From the NCBI RefSeq assembly GCF_009834805.1, contig NZ_WVHO01000001.1:1-64000 (forward strand): a stretch of DNA of 64,000 bases. Reading direction: 5' to 3'. Source of the stretch: Saccharibacter sp. 17.LH.SD (lineage in GTDB: Bacteria; Pseudomonadota; Alphaproteobacteria; Acetobacterales; Acetobacteraceae). Under the pieces are notes generated by a model. It was not told the DNA's origin, made no database searches, and saw only the letters and a program-made list of their open reading frames with translations. This document shows, piece by piece, positions 1 to 8,196 of the stretch; position 1 is the first letter of the stretch, and every line of letters begins with the position of its first letter. Both the position numbers and the translations under genes were made by a program.

Positions 1-308
1 GCCTGAAGTTCGGCCATCGCGGCCTTGTTCCCGCTGGTTGAGCGGATCATATCGTCAACTTCTGGCGTGCCATCCGTCGGGTCTATCGTGCCGTGGGCGA
101 TAGGCTGCCCATTCTCAGAGCCGCCTTTGATATTGACGGTAGCGAGAGGCGAGAGCAGGGCCATGACATCCGAGAGAGAGGTCACTTCCGCGGCTTGACC
201 AACCGGAATTGAGGTTGCGCCTAAGCTGATCAGGCACGCTTTTTGTTGTAATAGGTTCGGCATTGCGCCACGGGTGACGCTTTCATTAATCGTGACAATT
301 TGGGGCAT
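1..308 (-). CDS. Phage tail-sheath-like protein (DUF3383-like), 5' part only
   Basis: The N-terminal ~102 residues of a leftward phage gene are present; the rest lies beyond the left edge. It begins MPQIVTINESVTRG and its ATG overlaps the TAA of the gene at 308-1321 (TAATG), so the two are translationally coupled. Its position after the head and neck genes, and its start, resemble DUF3383 proteins, which occupy the tail-sheath slot in contractile-tailed phages with DUF1073 portals and DUF2184 capsids. The family call is inference from a fragment; another tail-tube or sheath protein is possible. Confidence 0.5.
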   Translation of the reverse strand, partial: MPQIVTINESVTRGAMPNLLQQKACLISLGATSIPVGQAAEVTSLSDVMALLSPLATVNIKGGSENGQPIAHGTIDPTDGTPEVDDMIRSTSGNKAAMAELQ

Positions 309-1321
309 TAGAGGGAGGTCCTTAAAGCTACGTGAGCGTGGGAAATGGTTTGGAGCTTGGGGTTCTTAACCGCGCTCTGAAGGGTGAGTTTCGCGCTTTG
401 AATGGTCTGAAACGCCACAGAACGCGCCGCGTGCTGGCTATACATCACGTCAAAATCAATCGTTTTCAGCATGCCCAGCGTGTTAATAGGCGCGAGGGGC
501 CGCTTATCGTCACGAAGAATGGGTGTATTCAGTACGCCCAACTTGTCCCAATTAAGCAAAGCCCAATGAGTGACGAAGTTGAGGACGTTGGAGGCTTCTT
601 CATTCGTTAAACCCACCAACCGCAACCGGACGCGTTCACGGGTGAGGGTGTCGGTCGTGCCGTTAGGGCTGCGCGTCCCCATGCTCAAAGCGGTTGTGCT
701 CTCGCTTTCATGATGAGCGCTGACATAAGGAGCATTTTGATTGTCTGGTACGCTGAAGCTCGGGAAGACAGGAACCCCACGCGGCCAAGCACACCATGCC
801 AAAGGTGCAGGGCTTTCGGTTGCCATGGCTAAGAAGAACGGAAGTGAATTACTGACAATGGGAGAAATCCCCTCTAATTCCGCCTCTGTTTCGATGAATT
901 GGCGGCAAAAAGTGGGCGGGATAGTGTCTCCGAGGTAATGTTGCAGTCCGGCCTGCTCATAACGCTGGGAGCGTGCCCCGATGGCGAATTTGATTCCCTG
1001 CCATGTTCCCACCCATACAGTATCAAGCTCCGTTGTCTCTTCATGGAATGGGTCGAGTTCTTTTTTCGTGGTGAAAACAATCCCGCTCTGATCGTAAGAA
1101 GCCCATTCATTCTGTGTGCTTTCTGTGCGGGCGTGGAGGCTGCCTTTGACGTCTTGTTGTGCGGAACAGGCTACCCAGAAGATAAACCCATCAAGAGGGA
1201 GCACGACGCGCTTATATTTCCGAAACGGAACGCTTTGGTCATAGGAAATATCTTTCAGGCCTGCTTCAAGCGCGTTCGCAAGAGGCGTATTAGAGCCAGC
1301 GAGTTCACTGAGTGACGGCAT
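308..1321 (-). CDS. Hypothetical phage structural protein (neck/tail region)
   Basis: A 337-residue protein in the leftward late operon, 1 bp from the gene at 1323-1829 and overlapping the next gene by TAATG. I recognise no domain. It has no signal peptide or membrane segment, and is mixed alpha/beta with a Ser/Thr-rich middle part around residues 195-225. The position between the neck proteins and the sheath-like gene suggests a head-tail connector or tail-completion role, but that rests on order alone. Confidence 0.7.
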   Translation of the reverse strand: MPSLSELAGSNTPLANALEAGLKDISYDQSVPFRKYKRVVLPLDGFIFWVACSAQQDVKGSLHARTESTQNEWASYDQSGIVFTTKKELDPFHEETTELDTVWVGTWQGIKFAIGARSQRYEQAGLQHYLGDTIPPTFCRQFIETEAELEGISPIVSNSLPFFLAMATESPAPLAWCAWPRGVPVFPSFSVPDNQNAPYVSAHHESESTTALSMGTRSPNGTTDTLTRERVRLRLVGLTNEEASNVLNFVTHWALLNWDKLGVLNTPILRDDKRPLAPINTLGMLKTIDFDVMYSQHAARSVAFQTIQSAKLTLQSAVKNPKLQTISHAHVALRTSL

Positions 1322-1322
1322 G

Positions 1323-1829
1323 CTAGTTCTCCTCGGCCCAAGCCATTAAAGCTCTCTCAAAAATCCCGGTATCGCGGAATGAGGGGCGGGGGTCGCCTTT
1401 GAGCCGTTTCCGTTCGCCGCGTGGGAGCTTGGCTTGTTCACGGCGGAACCGTTTAGCGTCCGACGGGGAGACATTGTTAAACCCACTTTTAAACCGATGA
1501 TTCACACCATCAATAGCCGCTTGTGTGGGGACTTTTCCGGGGCCGAGGCCCATTCGTTCGATCGAACCGCTGTTGATTGCTTCTTGAAGTTTGGCCTGGA
1601 GTTGTTGGGCTACGACCCTATAAGGCGAGGCGGGAACAATTCCTGTCACAAGGGCCTCTGCAATGTTGGTCTCAAAGGCGGCCTCTAGGCGCTCTTGAAT
1701 CCATTCGGCATTCGCGGCAACAAAGCGAGAGAAAAGGCCGTAACGTGCCTCTAAAATACGGGCGACATCAGCCGTTGTCTTCCCGCCGTCATAAGCTTGT
1801 TGACTCACGCCGAGATGGATTTTCGGCAT
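1323..1829 (-). CDS. Hypothetical phage neck/tail-completion protein
   Basis: A 168-residue basic protein. The N-terminal half is predicted alpha-helical, and the C-terminal third is rich in Arg/Lys (residues ~115-150: FRREQ, RGERKRLKGD). It sits 18 bp downstream of the DUF4054-like gene and 1 bp before the 337-residue gene. Size and position match HK97-gp10-like or tail-completion proteins, but I cannot see a diagnostic motif. A structural role is inferred from synteny only. Confidence 0.7.
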   Translation of the reverse strand: MPKIHLGVSQQAYDGGKTTADVARILEARYGLFSRFVAANAEWIQERLEAAFETNIAEALVTGIVPASPYRVVAQQLQAKLQEAINSGSIERMGLGPGKVPTQAAIDGVNHRFKSGFNNVSPSDAKRFRREQAKLPRGERKRLKGDPRPSFRDTGIFERALMAWAEEN

Positions 1830-1847
1830 AACAACTTCCCCGCGATG

Positions 1848-2303
1848 TTAAACCATCGCCCAAACAGTTCCGTATTGCTGAGCAAGGGACAGATAGAATT
1901 GCCCATAAGGGTTTTTGAGCGCTTGCAGATCCGCAATACTCAAATCTTTAAAAGCGTCGGGGATGAACCAGCTTTGAGAGGTTCCGTTGTCAGCACTTGA
2001 GGCGATAAGGCCCGGCGTGAAGCTGTTCATTCCCAGAGATCCGCGCAAAGTCTTCCAAAAAGACGGCGTGGCTGATTTTGGGTCGTCTTGGGCGAATTGA
2101 ATGAGGTTGGACGCTGCCAGATTGTAAACTGCTGCGGCATAAACGCGTACCGAGACGCAACGGATCTCTGGAATGGCTAAATCTTTCGCCAAACCGAAAA
2201 CGAAATCAATAATCGCCTCGGAAGGTTGCGCGGAGGGCGGGACTTGCATTTCAGCCCCGATAAAAGCCTTGAACCCGTCAAGGGTTGGCTCTTGGTTCTC
2301 CAT
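1848..2303 (-). CDS. Head-tail connector-like protein (DUF4054-like)
   Basis: A 151-residue protein, helical in the first half, ending with NPYGQFYLSLAQQYG. That segment resembles the conserved C-terminal end of DUF4054 head-tail connector proteins. The location also matches the usual order capsid, small protein, DUF4054, neck protein, DUF3383. The stop is 5 bp from the next gene start upstream in the operon. Family assignment is moderate; the structural role is supported mainly by order. Confidence 0.6.
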   Translation of the reverse strand: MENQEPTLDGFKAFIGAEMQVPPSAQPSEAIIDFVFGLAKDLAIPEIRCVSVRVYAAAVYNLAASNLIQFAQDDPKSATPSFWKTLRGSLGMNSFTPGLIASSADNGTSQSWFIPDAFKDLSIADLQALKNPYGQFYLSLAQQYGTVWAMV

Positions 2304-2308
2304 AGGGA

Positions 2309-2794
2309 TTAACCCCCAGCAGCTTCGTAGGTTTCTTGCGAGAAAGCGCTCAAATTTTTACCGCTATCGTCTTTCGCGGTAATCTTTACTTCCATGGACT
2401 TTGTAAGGTTTTCTTTTTTCCCGCGCTTGGCCTGGGCCATTGTTTGGCCTGCGATAGCTTCAGCAGAACGCTTCCGGTTTGCTTGGCCTTCTTTGGTCAG
2501 TTTCTCGTGATTGTCCTCAAGACCAGAAGCGAGTTCTTTAAAATTGACCGGCTTATCTTCACTGTAAACGAGGCCGCGATAATGAGGAGAGCGGTGTGCT
2601 TCCGAGGCGCGGCATAGGCCGAAAACTTGATGCTGCTTGATGATATCGCGTGCATCCTCGGGGTCAAGGTCACGAATAGCCACCTGCGCCCCTGCACGGA
2701 TCGTCATGCGGCTGGGTTGATCAGCACGATCCCCGGGGCGGCGGAACGTGAAAATATACGTTTGGTGCGTGGGGTTTCCGATGAAGAGATGCAT
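2309..2794 (-). CDS. Hypothetical phage protein between capsid and neck genes
   Basis: A 161-residue protein. The N-terminal half is beta-rich (residues 1-60), while residues ~85-140 are Lys/Glu-rich and probably form a charged helix. It is the first late gene downstream of the inserted antirepressor module, whose terminator lies just upstream at 2809-2842. Expression as part of the late operon therefore needs read-through or its own promoter. I recognise no family. Confidence 0.65.
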   Translation of the reverse strand: MHLFIGNPTHQTYIFTFRRPGDRADQPSRMTIRAGAQVAIRDLDPEDARDIIKQHQVFGLCRASEAHRSPHYRGLVYSEDKPVNFKELASGLEDNHEKLTKEGQANRKRSAEAIAGQTMAQAKRGKKENLTKSMEVKITAKDDSGKNLSAFSQETYEAAGG

Positions 2795-2808
2795 AAAAAC
2801 TCCAAAAG

Positions 2809-2842
2809 GATCAAAAAGAAAAACCCTCCCGGATGGGGAGGG
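2809..2842 (-). terminator. Rho-independent terminator of the antirepressor transcript
   Basis: On the minus strand a 7-bp G+C-rich stem (CCCTCCC/GGGAGGG, 5-base loop) is followed by TTTTTCTTTTT. It lies 28 bp after the antirepressor stop codon. It would separate the antirepressor transcript from the late genes downstream. Confidence 0.85.
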
Positions 2843-2869
2843 CCCTCACTTGCGTGATGATGGTAGATT

Positions 2870-3673
2870 TTACCTTTTCTCTTCTTTGTGCACAGCACGC
2901 GGAAAAGGAATGGTGTTTTGCCCAATGGCAATATCGCGGGCGTTAAGAAGGATTTCTTTCCCTTCAGCGAGAAGCCATTTATCGAGGCCCTCCTGATGAA
3001 AGAGGCGCGTCCCTTGTTCTCGCGTGCAGCGGATCATGCCGCCCATGCCGTTTCTTTGTAGGAAGCGGGCACATCGGTTGGAGCATTTTACGACCAGACC
3101 GCGCCGTCCGCATGAGGGTATTTTATGCTCATTGACGACGGCGGACATTGGACGATAGCCCGTCACAAAAATGCCCGTTGGGTCATAAGAGCCCACGACA
3201 TGCTCTAAGTGACTTCGCAGAGAAGCGATTTCTTCCATCACAGGGGCAACGGCTTTATTCACCACGCTTTTTGCAATCCCGCCGACCTCACGCGCAGTAA
3301 GGGCGGAAGGTGCGGTGATTTGTTGCTTCTCCACCCAAATGAAATAGGAACGGATCAGACGCCCCATCTCATTTTTCTCAACCATCGCGATATGTTTCGC
3401 GGCGTCTAGGGTGAGGGTGTAGTCAGTGGAGGCCCCTCTATTCCCGCTCCCCAAAACGGGGGAGCGGGAAATCCGCTCGTAATCTACTCCTTCTTCTAAT
3501 CCGAGAGAATTAATTCGTGCTTTTGTCCAGGTTGCGAAATCACGCTTTACTCCCAACCCTTCATGAAGAGCACGGGCATCAACGCCCAGCACAACTTGAG
3601 AGCCAATGACGACTTCTTTCGCTGTGCAGAGCGTCGCAACGTCGGAGAACTCAGCGGGGATGATAGTGCTCAT
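2870..3673 (-). CDS. AntA/AntB-type phage antirepressor
   Basis: A 267-residue protein with an AntA/AntB antirepressor domain over residues ~25-115: ARALHEGLGVKRDFATW, then GVDY, then LTLDAAKHIAMVEKNEMG. Such proteins bind and inactivate phage repressors, allowing induction. The C-terminal part (~190-267) has a Cys-rich stretch and looks like a separate DNA- or protein-binding domain. Its ATG overlaps the stop of the 97-residue gene upstream (ATGA), and a strong terminator follows. With the divergent ribbon-helix-helix gene at 4050 it forms a module interrupting the late operon. Confidence 0.85.
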   Translation of the reverse strand: MSTIIPAEFSDVATLCTAKEVVIGSQVVLGVDARALHEGLGVKRDFATWTKARINSLGLEEGVDYERISRSPVLGSGNRGASTDYTLTLDAAKHIAMVEKNEMGRLIRSYFIWVEKQQITAPSALTAREVGGIAKSVVNKAVAPVMEEIASLRSHLEHVVGSYDPTGIFVTGYRPMSAVVNEHKIPSCGRRGLVVKCSNRCARFLQRNGMGGMIRCTREQGTRLFHQEGLDKWLLAEGKEILLNARDIAIGQNTIPFPRAVHKEEKR

Positions 3674-3963
3674 GCTGCTTCTCCCATCGCGCGTTTAATA
3701 GCGACCATCTCACGGCCTATAGTGTCTGAGTGATACTCGGAATGGGCGGTCATCAGCCGGACGAAGTCAGCCGCTTTTATCCCTTCATTGTCGGGGTCAG
3801 GGATCATGTCTTTCAGAGTATCCAGCAATAAGATGATGTGTGTCGTAAACTCTTGCGATGACTGAATGACATTCTCTAACGCGACACGCTGCCAATCTTG
3901 AGGGGCGTTTTCCTCTTGTACTGGATGCGCATGTGCGCTATCGTTTTCCACAGCACTGAGCAT
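3670..3963 (-). CDS. Hypothetical protein cotranscribed with the antirepressor
   Basis: A 97-residue acidic, His-containing, probably helical protein with no family I recognise. It is first in a two-gene unit; its stop overlaps the antirepressor start (ATGA). The upstream 86 bp is shared with the divergent ribbon-helix-helix gene and should hold both promoters. It may be a small accessory to antirepressor control, but nothing in its sequence shows that. Confidence 0.65.
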   Translation of the reverse strand: MLSAVENDSAHAHPVQEENAPQDWQRVALENVIQSSQEFTTHIILLLDTLKDMIPDPDNEGIKAADFVRLMTAHSEYHSDTIGREMVAIKRAMGEAA

Positions 3964-4049
3964 GGAAGTGTCCTTTCCTTGTTTGGTGTTAGGGCTGAGC
4001 TGGAAGTTGCCTCTTCCTCTCGGCCTGATTTTTTAATATCATCGTATCT

Positions 4050-4256
4050 ATGAAAAAGGCAAGCGAAGATATCAAGAAATCATCGAGAGGAAGGCCGCGC
4101 CGAAAAACCTCTCCAGTCATGGTTCGTGTTTCTGAAGAAGAGTTGGCTGATTTGGATGCGTGGATTGCTGCCAGTGGGCCGCCTTATGTAACGCGTCCCG
4201 AGGCGATCCGCCGCTTGATCCAAAAAGGCCTAGAAGCTGAGGAGAGCGCGACATAG
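4050..4256 (+). CDS. Ribbon-helix-helix (Arc/Mnt-like) repressor
   Basis: A 68-residue protein. A basic N-terminus (residues 1-21) precedes VMVRVSEEELADLDAWIAA, the beta strand and first helix of an RHH fold, followed by RPEAIRRLIQKGL as helix 2. Arc and Mnt of phage P22 are dimeric RHH repressors that hold the adjacent ant gene off, and this gene is likewise divergent from an antirepressor. It is one of few rightward genes inside the leftward late operon, so it is probably transcribed in the lysogen. Repression of 3963-2870 is inferred from context. Confidence 0.8.
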   Translation: MKKASEDIKKSSRGRPRRKTSPVMVRVSEEELADLDAWIAASGPPYVTRPEAIRRLIQKGLEAEESAT

Positions 4257-4264
4257 TGCGCTCT
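4243..4264 (+). terminator. Hairpin at the 3' end of the RHH gene
   Basis: A perfect 7-bp inverted repeat (AGAGCGC/GCGCTCT, 8-base loop) overlaps the stop codon of the RHH gene and is followed by TACCCTCTTTT. The T-tract is imperfect, so termination is plausible but not certain. Confidence 0.4.
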
Positions 4265-4281
4265 TACCCTCTTTTGCGATG

Positions 4282-5409
4282 TTAGGAAGCCGTGCTTGCT
4301 GAAGATGAGGCAGGAGCACTTGACGCTGGCCCTGCGGCTGTAAACTCATTTGCCTCAGACACGCCCACAGAAAGGATGGTGGTTGCTTCGCCGCGCAATG
4401 CCCAGCCGCTCGTCGTGCGCATGAATGTTACGACGTCTGTTGCTTCTGCTCCGACGGGGCCGGTGATTTCGGCAGGAATAGCCCGGTCTGCAAACAAGCC
4501 ATTGCAGTTCAAATTAGCTTGACCAAACTCATCGGCAAAAACGTTCGTATCAATTGCCCCTTGTGCGGCCATATTGGGCAGCTCTGGAATGGTAAAGAGC
4601 ATGATGTCCGTCCCATTTGCCCCACGTCCACGGAGTTCGTCATCTGGGGCAAAGGTGACATCCACGTTCGCGGCGTTCATAACGCCACGGACAGCCTCCA
4701 AAATGGACGCAGAACCAGCCCCAGGGCGCTGATAGCCGGTAAGTTCTACAACCTTACTGACCAAGGTTCCCAAGACGCGCTGAGGGGTCAGGCAAGTGAC
4801 TTTAACGGCTGCACCACCATCATTGTAGCGGCCTGTAACACCAAGCAAGTTACAGCGGTTCAAAATCCCTGTAATAACGCGGTTTAAAGCCTGGAAAAGC
4901 TGGTTAGGGTCATAGTCATCAACGGTTGCTTTACCGTTACTATCGGCTGGGAGATTTTCTCTTACCGTGCCGCTGCTGCTATTGATGAGACCTTCCCCAT
5001 TTTGTGGGTTAAACCCAAAGAGCGCCGCATCGCGCAAAAGCTGGAAATGCCCCTGACGCATGGCCTTAGAATACGCATCGGTCAGCGACATATTCCAGTT
5101 GGCCGCTGCGTTTAAATCTTCACGCGAATAGACGACACGAATTTTCTGCTCATAAGTCGGTGTCGTGATGTAATCGAGGTTAAGGCTTACGGTTGGGAGC
5201 TCATTATACCCCGTTTGAGAGCCCTGCGCGATGGTGCGGAGATCGAGCACAGGAACATAAACGGCTTGGTCACGCTCAGTAAGGCGAACATCCAATTCCT
5301 GGCGTGGGAAGAGATACATAAAGCCCGATCGTAGGGCATAATTGATAAGAAAGCGTGGGTCTGTAAATGACGGGTTCACCGTCATTCTGGTAGGGGCGAT
5401 GAGTGCCAT
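4282..5409 (-). CDS. Major capsid protein (DUF2184-like)
   Basis: A 375-residue protein placed after the decoration protein and upstream (in late-operon order) of the neck genes. Composition is typical of HK97-fold capsid proteins of the DUF2184 family: an N-terminal segment with PSFTDPRFLINYALRSG, a beta-rich core and an insertion with many Asn/Gly. The C-terminal tail is Ala/Ser-rich (residues ~355-375) and probably flexible. It forms the icosahedral shell after assembly on the portal. The call rests on order, length and overall resemblance. Confidence 0.75.
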   Translation of the reverse strand: MALIAPTRMTVNPSFTDPRFLINYALRSGFMYLFPRQELDVRLTERDQAVYVPVLDLRTIAQGSQTGYNELPTVSLNLDYITTPTYEQKIRVVYSREDLNAAANWNMSLTDAYSKAMRQGHFQLLRDAALFGFNPQNGEGLINSSSGTVRENLPADSNGKATVDDYDPNQLFQALNRVITGILNRCNLLGVTGRYNDGGAAVKVTCLTPQRVLGTLVSKVVELTGYQRPGAGSASILEAVRGVMNAANVDVTFAPDDELRGRGANGTDIMLFTIPELPNMAAQGAIDTNVFADEFGQANLNCNGLFADRAIPAEITGPVGAEATDVVTFMRTTSGWALRGEATTILSVGVSEANEFTAAGPASSAPASSSASTAS

Positions 5410-5432
5410 TTCTTAATGATCCTTAGGGAGAA

Positions 5433-6089
5433 TTAAAATTGGATGAGAACCAAAATGGAATCTTTAACGTCCTCGCTGCGCTGCCAGGTGGAGGTCCCCG
5501 CTGTCTGGTCAATCGAGACGAGTTTTCCGCCTGTTTGGAAGACGTCGAGAAGGCGTACGGGAATAGTGTTTGAGCCCGATCCAGCAACAAGGCGTTGCTT
5601 CGTGAAGTCCCACCCGTAAGAGCCCTGCGTCTGGCTCCCTACTTGGCTTAAGAGGGCGGGGTCAGCCTGCACGGGAAGGCGCATTTCAGAACCGAACCGC
5701 ACAAACCCGATAGACATCCCTGGGGTTGAAATGGGCACCTGACTTGATGGTGTGATGACCATATGATTAGCATGGTCGAAGACCGCGAAGCCTGTCATGT
5801 CCTGGGGTGAGGTGGCGCGTTTAAGCGCGTTACCATAACGGCCATTATTAGGCGACTGACCGGCATTGACGGTTGCGCCCATGCCGGGGAATTGGCCGGT
5901 GCGTTCTGATACGGCAACGCCACCCCACATAGGCAGTGTCTCATTCGGGTCAACATAGCCAATAGAGAGACGATAACGGGTGGCCGGGTCAGCCCACGTA
6001 AGGCCCTGAATGGCGCCCGTGGTGGAGCTACTAAAAAGCCCGGACGCCTGAGTTGTGGCGTACGGGTTGATTGGGAACGTATTTACCAT
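5433..6089 (-). CDS. Probable capsid decoration/cement protein
   Basis: A 218-residue, almost entirely beta-rich protein. Gly/Ser/Thr-rich segments and a low charge are typical of capsid cement or decoration proteins encoded between the maturation protease and the capsid gene. The start has a fair ribosome site (AAGGATTTCTTTC ATG). No enzymatic motif is seen. Function is inferred from its place and composition. Confidence 0.55.
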   Translation of the reverse strand: MVNTFPINPYATTQASGLFSSSTTGAIQGLTWADPATRYRLSIGYVDPNETLPMWGGVAVSERTGQFPGMGATVNAGQSPNNGRYGNALKRATSPQDMTGFAVFDHANHMVITPSSQVPISTPGMSIGFVRFGSEMRLPVQADPALLSQVGSQTQGSYGWDFTKQRLVAGSGSNTIPVRLLDVFQTGGKLVSIDQTAGTSTWQRSEDVKDSILVLIQF

Positions 6090-6101
6090 GAAAGAAATCC
6101 T

Positions 6102-8168
6102 TTAAGCCATGAATTCGCCGAAAGCGCTTTTGAAAGAGCCGCGATATTCGGTGCGTGTGTGGCCGGTTGGGCTGCGTTGCGTGACAGGGCGGACGGGGTC
6201 ACTGTCTTTGTAACGAACGGGGCGCCTTGCGGCTTCCTGGGCGTCTTTGTGGATTTGACGGGACGCAAGCGCGAACACTTCCGGGGGAAGTTCGGAAAGG
6301 TCTGCATTCTTCCAATCGGTAGAATGCGGCTGAAGAAGCTTTGCACAACGGCGCTGATAGCCTGCGACGCTTTCGCCCGGAATGTAACGCGGCGTTTGAA
6401 GGCCCAGAGGTTGGGCGACTGCGTCCGTTTTAGATTCAGCCTCGCTGATCTCGTTATGCTCTTCGTCGCTAAGGGGGCGCGTCCGCCGCTGAAGCCGTTC
6501 GAGCTCTGCTCGTGCCTCTTCATCGCGCTTATTGAGTTCGTCGAGGCGATCCCTTACGGCGCGGTCTTTATCGCTTTCTAGGTCCACAAACTCCGCAGGG
6601 TTGCCGCCGCAATCGGTGACGCATTGAGCAATTGCCGCATCAGAGCAGCCATTCTCACGCATATGCGCGACCATCGTTGCGAGCATCTCATTTTTTTGAG
6701 CGTCGTTGCCGGGCTCATCTTTACGGTCAGCCGTAACAGTCGCAGGCGCGGCCATAGTGTCTTTCTTGTCCTTCTTATCGGTGCGCTCTTTGTCTTCTTT
6801 GCGGAGTTCTTCCTTCTCCATCGGTTTATTCTCTTCATCTTGAGAGGGGACGAGATTGAGCAGCGCTTGGGCTAACTCATCGCCGTTTTCTGGCATCTCT
6901 GAGGGCTCTTCTGTGGCTGGGCTCTGCTCAGGGGCGGGCTCCCCAGGAATAAAGCTTGAGGGCTGCGCTGGGTCTGTTGGGGCGGTATCGTGCTTCTCAA
7001 TGTCGCGGCCAATGCGCACCAGCTCACGCGCGATTTCTTTTTCGTCAGGCTCCTGGCCGTCTTTGCGGTCGGCTTCTGCTTTCGCGCCTTCAAAAAGCCC
7101 TTTGAGCTTGTCGAGGTCTTCGAGGGCCTTATCATAAACGCGCTCGCCTTCTGCGTCGTCCTTACGGCTTGCATCGTGGCGTTTATCTTTAGCTTTTTGT
7201 CTGAGCGCATCGTATGCGGCTCTTGTTTTCTCGCGGCTTAGCTCAGCCATAGTATCGAGTTCCTTTATGCGTTTGTTGAGAGGGGTGTCTATGCCGGTTG
7301 GGGGGCCGTATTTGTCCCACACACCAGCAGGGACAATCGCGAGATGGTCGGGGTGGAAAGGGACATCTTCGAGGATAAGGGTTTGCCCATCGCCTAAGGG
7401 CGTTCCGATACTGTCTTTCCCTGTCAGAACGCCCGGCGAGGTGGACCACGGCTGCTTTGTAAGCTGCTCCGCCATCGCGCGATCTTGAATGCGGACGATG
7501 CCCCATAGTTCTTTGTCTTTGACATAAGGATAAACCACGGAGCCCACGACGCGGTCACGGTAGAAGTTATCTTCAATGACGGGGCCTTCGGGATGGTCAA
7601 AAACAACGGGCAGCCCCTGGAAAGCCTCCATTACGCCGGGCGTTAGCCAGACATCACGATCTCGGTAAGCGTATTCCTGTTTATCGCCACCACGATACGC
7701 CCAGCCCGTGCCACTAATCCGCATGGCAAAAAGTGTGACGTTATAAAATAGTTCCGGGCTGGTATATTTCCCCTCGGCGATCTTGCGGCAGATGTCGCCC
7801 ATATTGGCCGTGAAACGGTCGAGAATATCAGCCGTAGAGCCAAAGAGCGGAGCCGGGAGATCATCGCCCTTAAACCACCCATAGGCGGTATGCTCGTCGT
7901 TCAGTTTGGGCGTAAAGGTCTCTTTGCATTTGATTGCAAAAGCCGTAAACGCGCCGTCCCCATCGCGCCGGGGGAGGCTTACACTCCACAGCAGCAAGCC
8001 ATCAGGAGCGAAGCCAATTTCTTCGCGCGCTTCACGGTTGGCCGTTTCGCGTGGGGTCTCGTCTGGTTGGCTGTCTCCTCCTGTAATCCCCCATGTGCCG
8101 TCACGCCGTTTGAGCAGCAGAATACGGCCATCGGCGGTATAGACGTTACCGGCGGCTTGAATAGACAT
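6102..8168 (-). CDS. NUDIX hydrolase fused to DUF2213 prohead protease/scaffold-like protein
   Basis: A 688-residue protein. Residues ~1-125 are a NUDIX domain with a complete NUDIX box: G31, E37, then R45-E46-A-R-E49-E50-I-G52. NUDIX enzymes cleave nucleoside diphosphate-linked compounds. Residues ~130-300 match the DUF2213 family found at the prohead-protease position of phages with DUF1073 portals. The region ~305-560 is highly charged (Lys/Glu/Asp), consistent with a scaffold segment, and the C-terminal ~120 residues are Arg/Glu-rich. It sits between the Mu F-like and decoration genes. The fusion of an enzyme to a capsid-assembly protein is unusual; the intact NUDIX residues argue for activity. 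Confidence 0.8.
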   Translation of the reverse strand: MSIQAAGNVYTADGRILLLKRRDGTWGITGGDSQPDETPRETANREAREEIGFAPDGLLLWSVSLPRRDGDGAFTAFAIKCKETFTPKLNDEHTAYGWFKGDDLPAPLFGSTADILDRFTANMGDICRKIAEGKYTSPELFYNVTLFAMRISGTGWAYRGGDKQEYAYRDRDVWLTPGVMEAFQGLPVVFDHPEGPVIEDNFYRDRVVGSVVYPYVKDKELWGIVRIQDRAMAEQLTKQPWSTSPGVLTGKDSIGTPLGDGQTLILEDVPFHPDHLAIVPAGVWDKYGPPTGIDTPLNKRIKELDTMAELSREKTRAAYDALRQKAKDKRHDASRKDDAEGERVYDKALEDLDKLKGLFEGAKAEADRKDGQEPDEKEIARELVRIGRDIEKHDTAPTDPAQPSSFIPGEPAPEQSPATEEPSEMPENGDELAQALLNLVPSQDEENKPMEKEELRKEDKERTDKKDKKDTMAAPATVTADRKDEPGNDAQKNEMLATMVAHMRENGCSDAAIAQCVTDCGGNPAEFVDLESDKDRAVRDRLDELNKRDEEARAELERLQRRTRPLSDEEHNEISEAESKTDAVAQPLGLQTPRYIPGESVAGYQRRCAKLLQPHSTDWKNADLSELPPEVFALASRQIHKDAQEAARRPVRYKDSDPVRPVTQRSPTGHTRTEYRGSFKSAFGEFMA

Positions 8169-8196
8169 GAGGAACCTTCATAGGGTGGGGGAACTG

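Noticed and set aside
899-1315. Plus-strand frames opposite the phage late genes
   Set aside because: They shadow the longer minus-strand genes in the packed late operon and lack ribosome sites.
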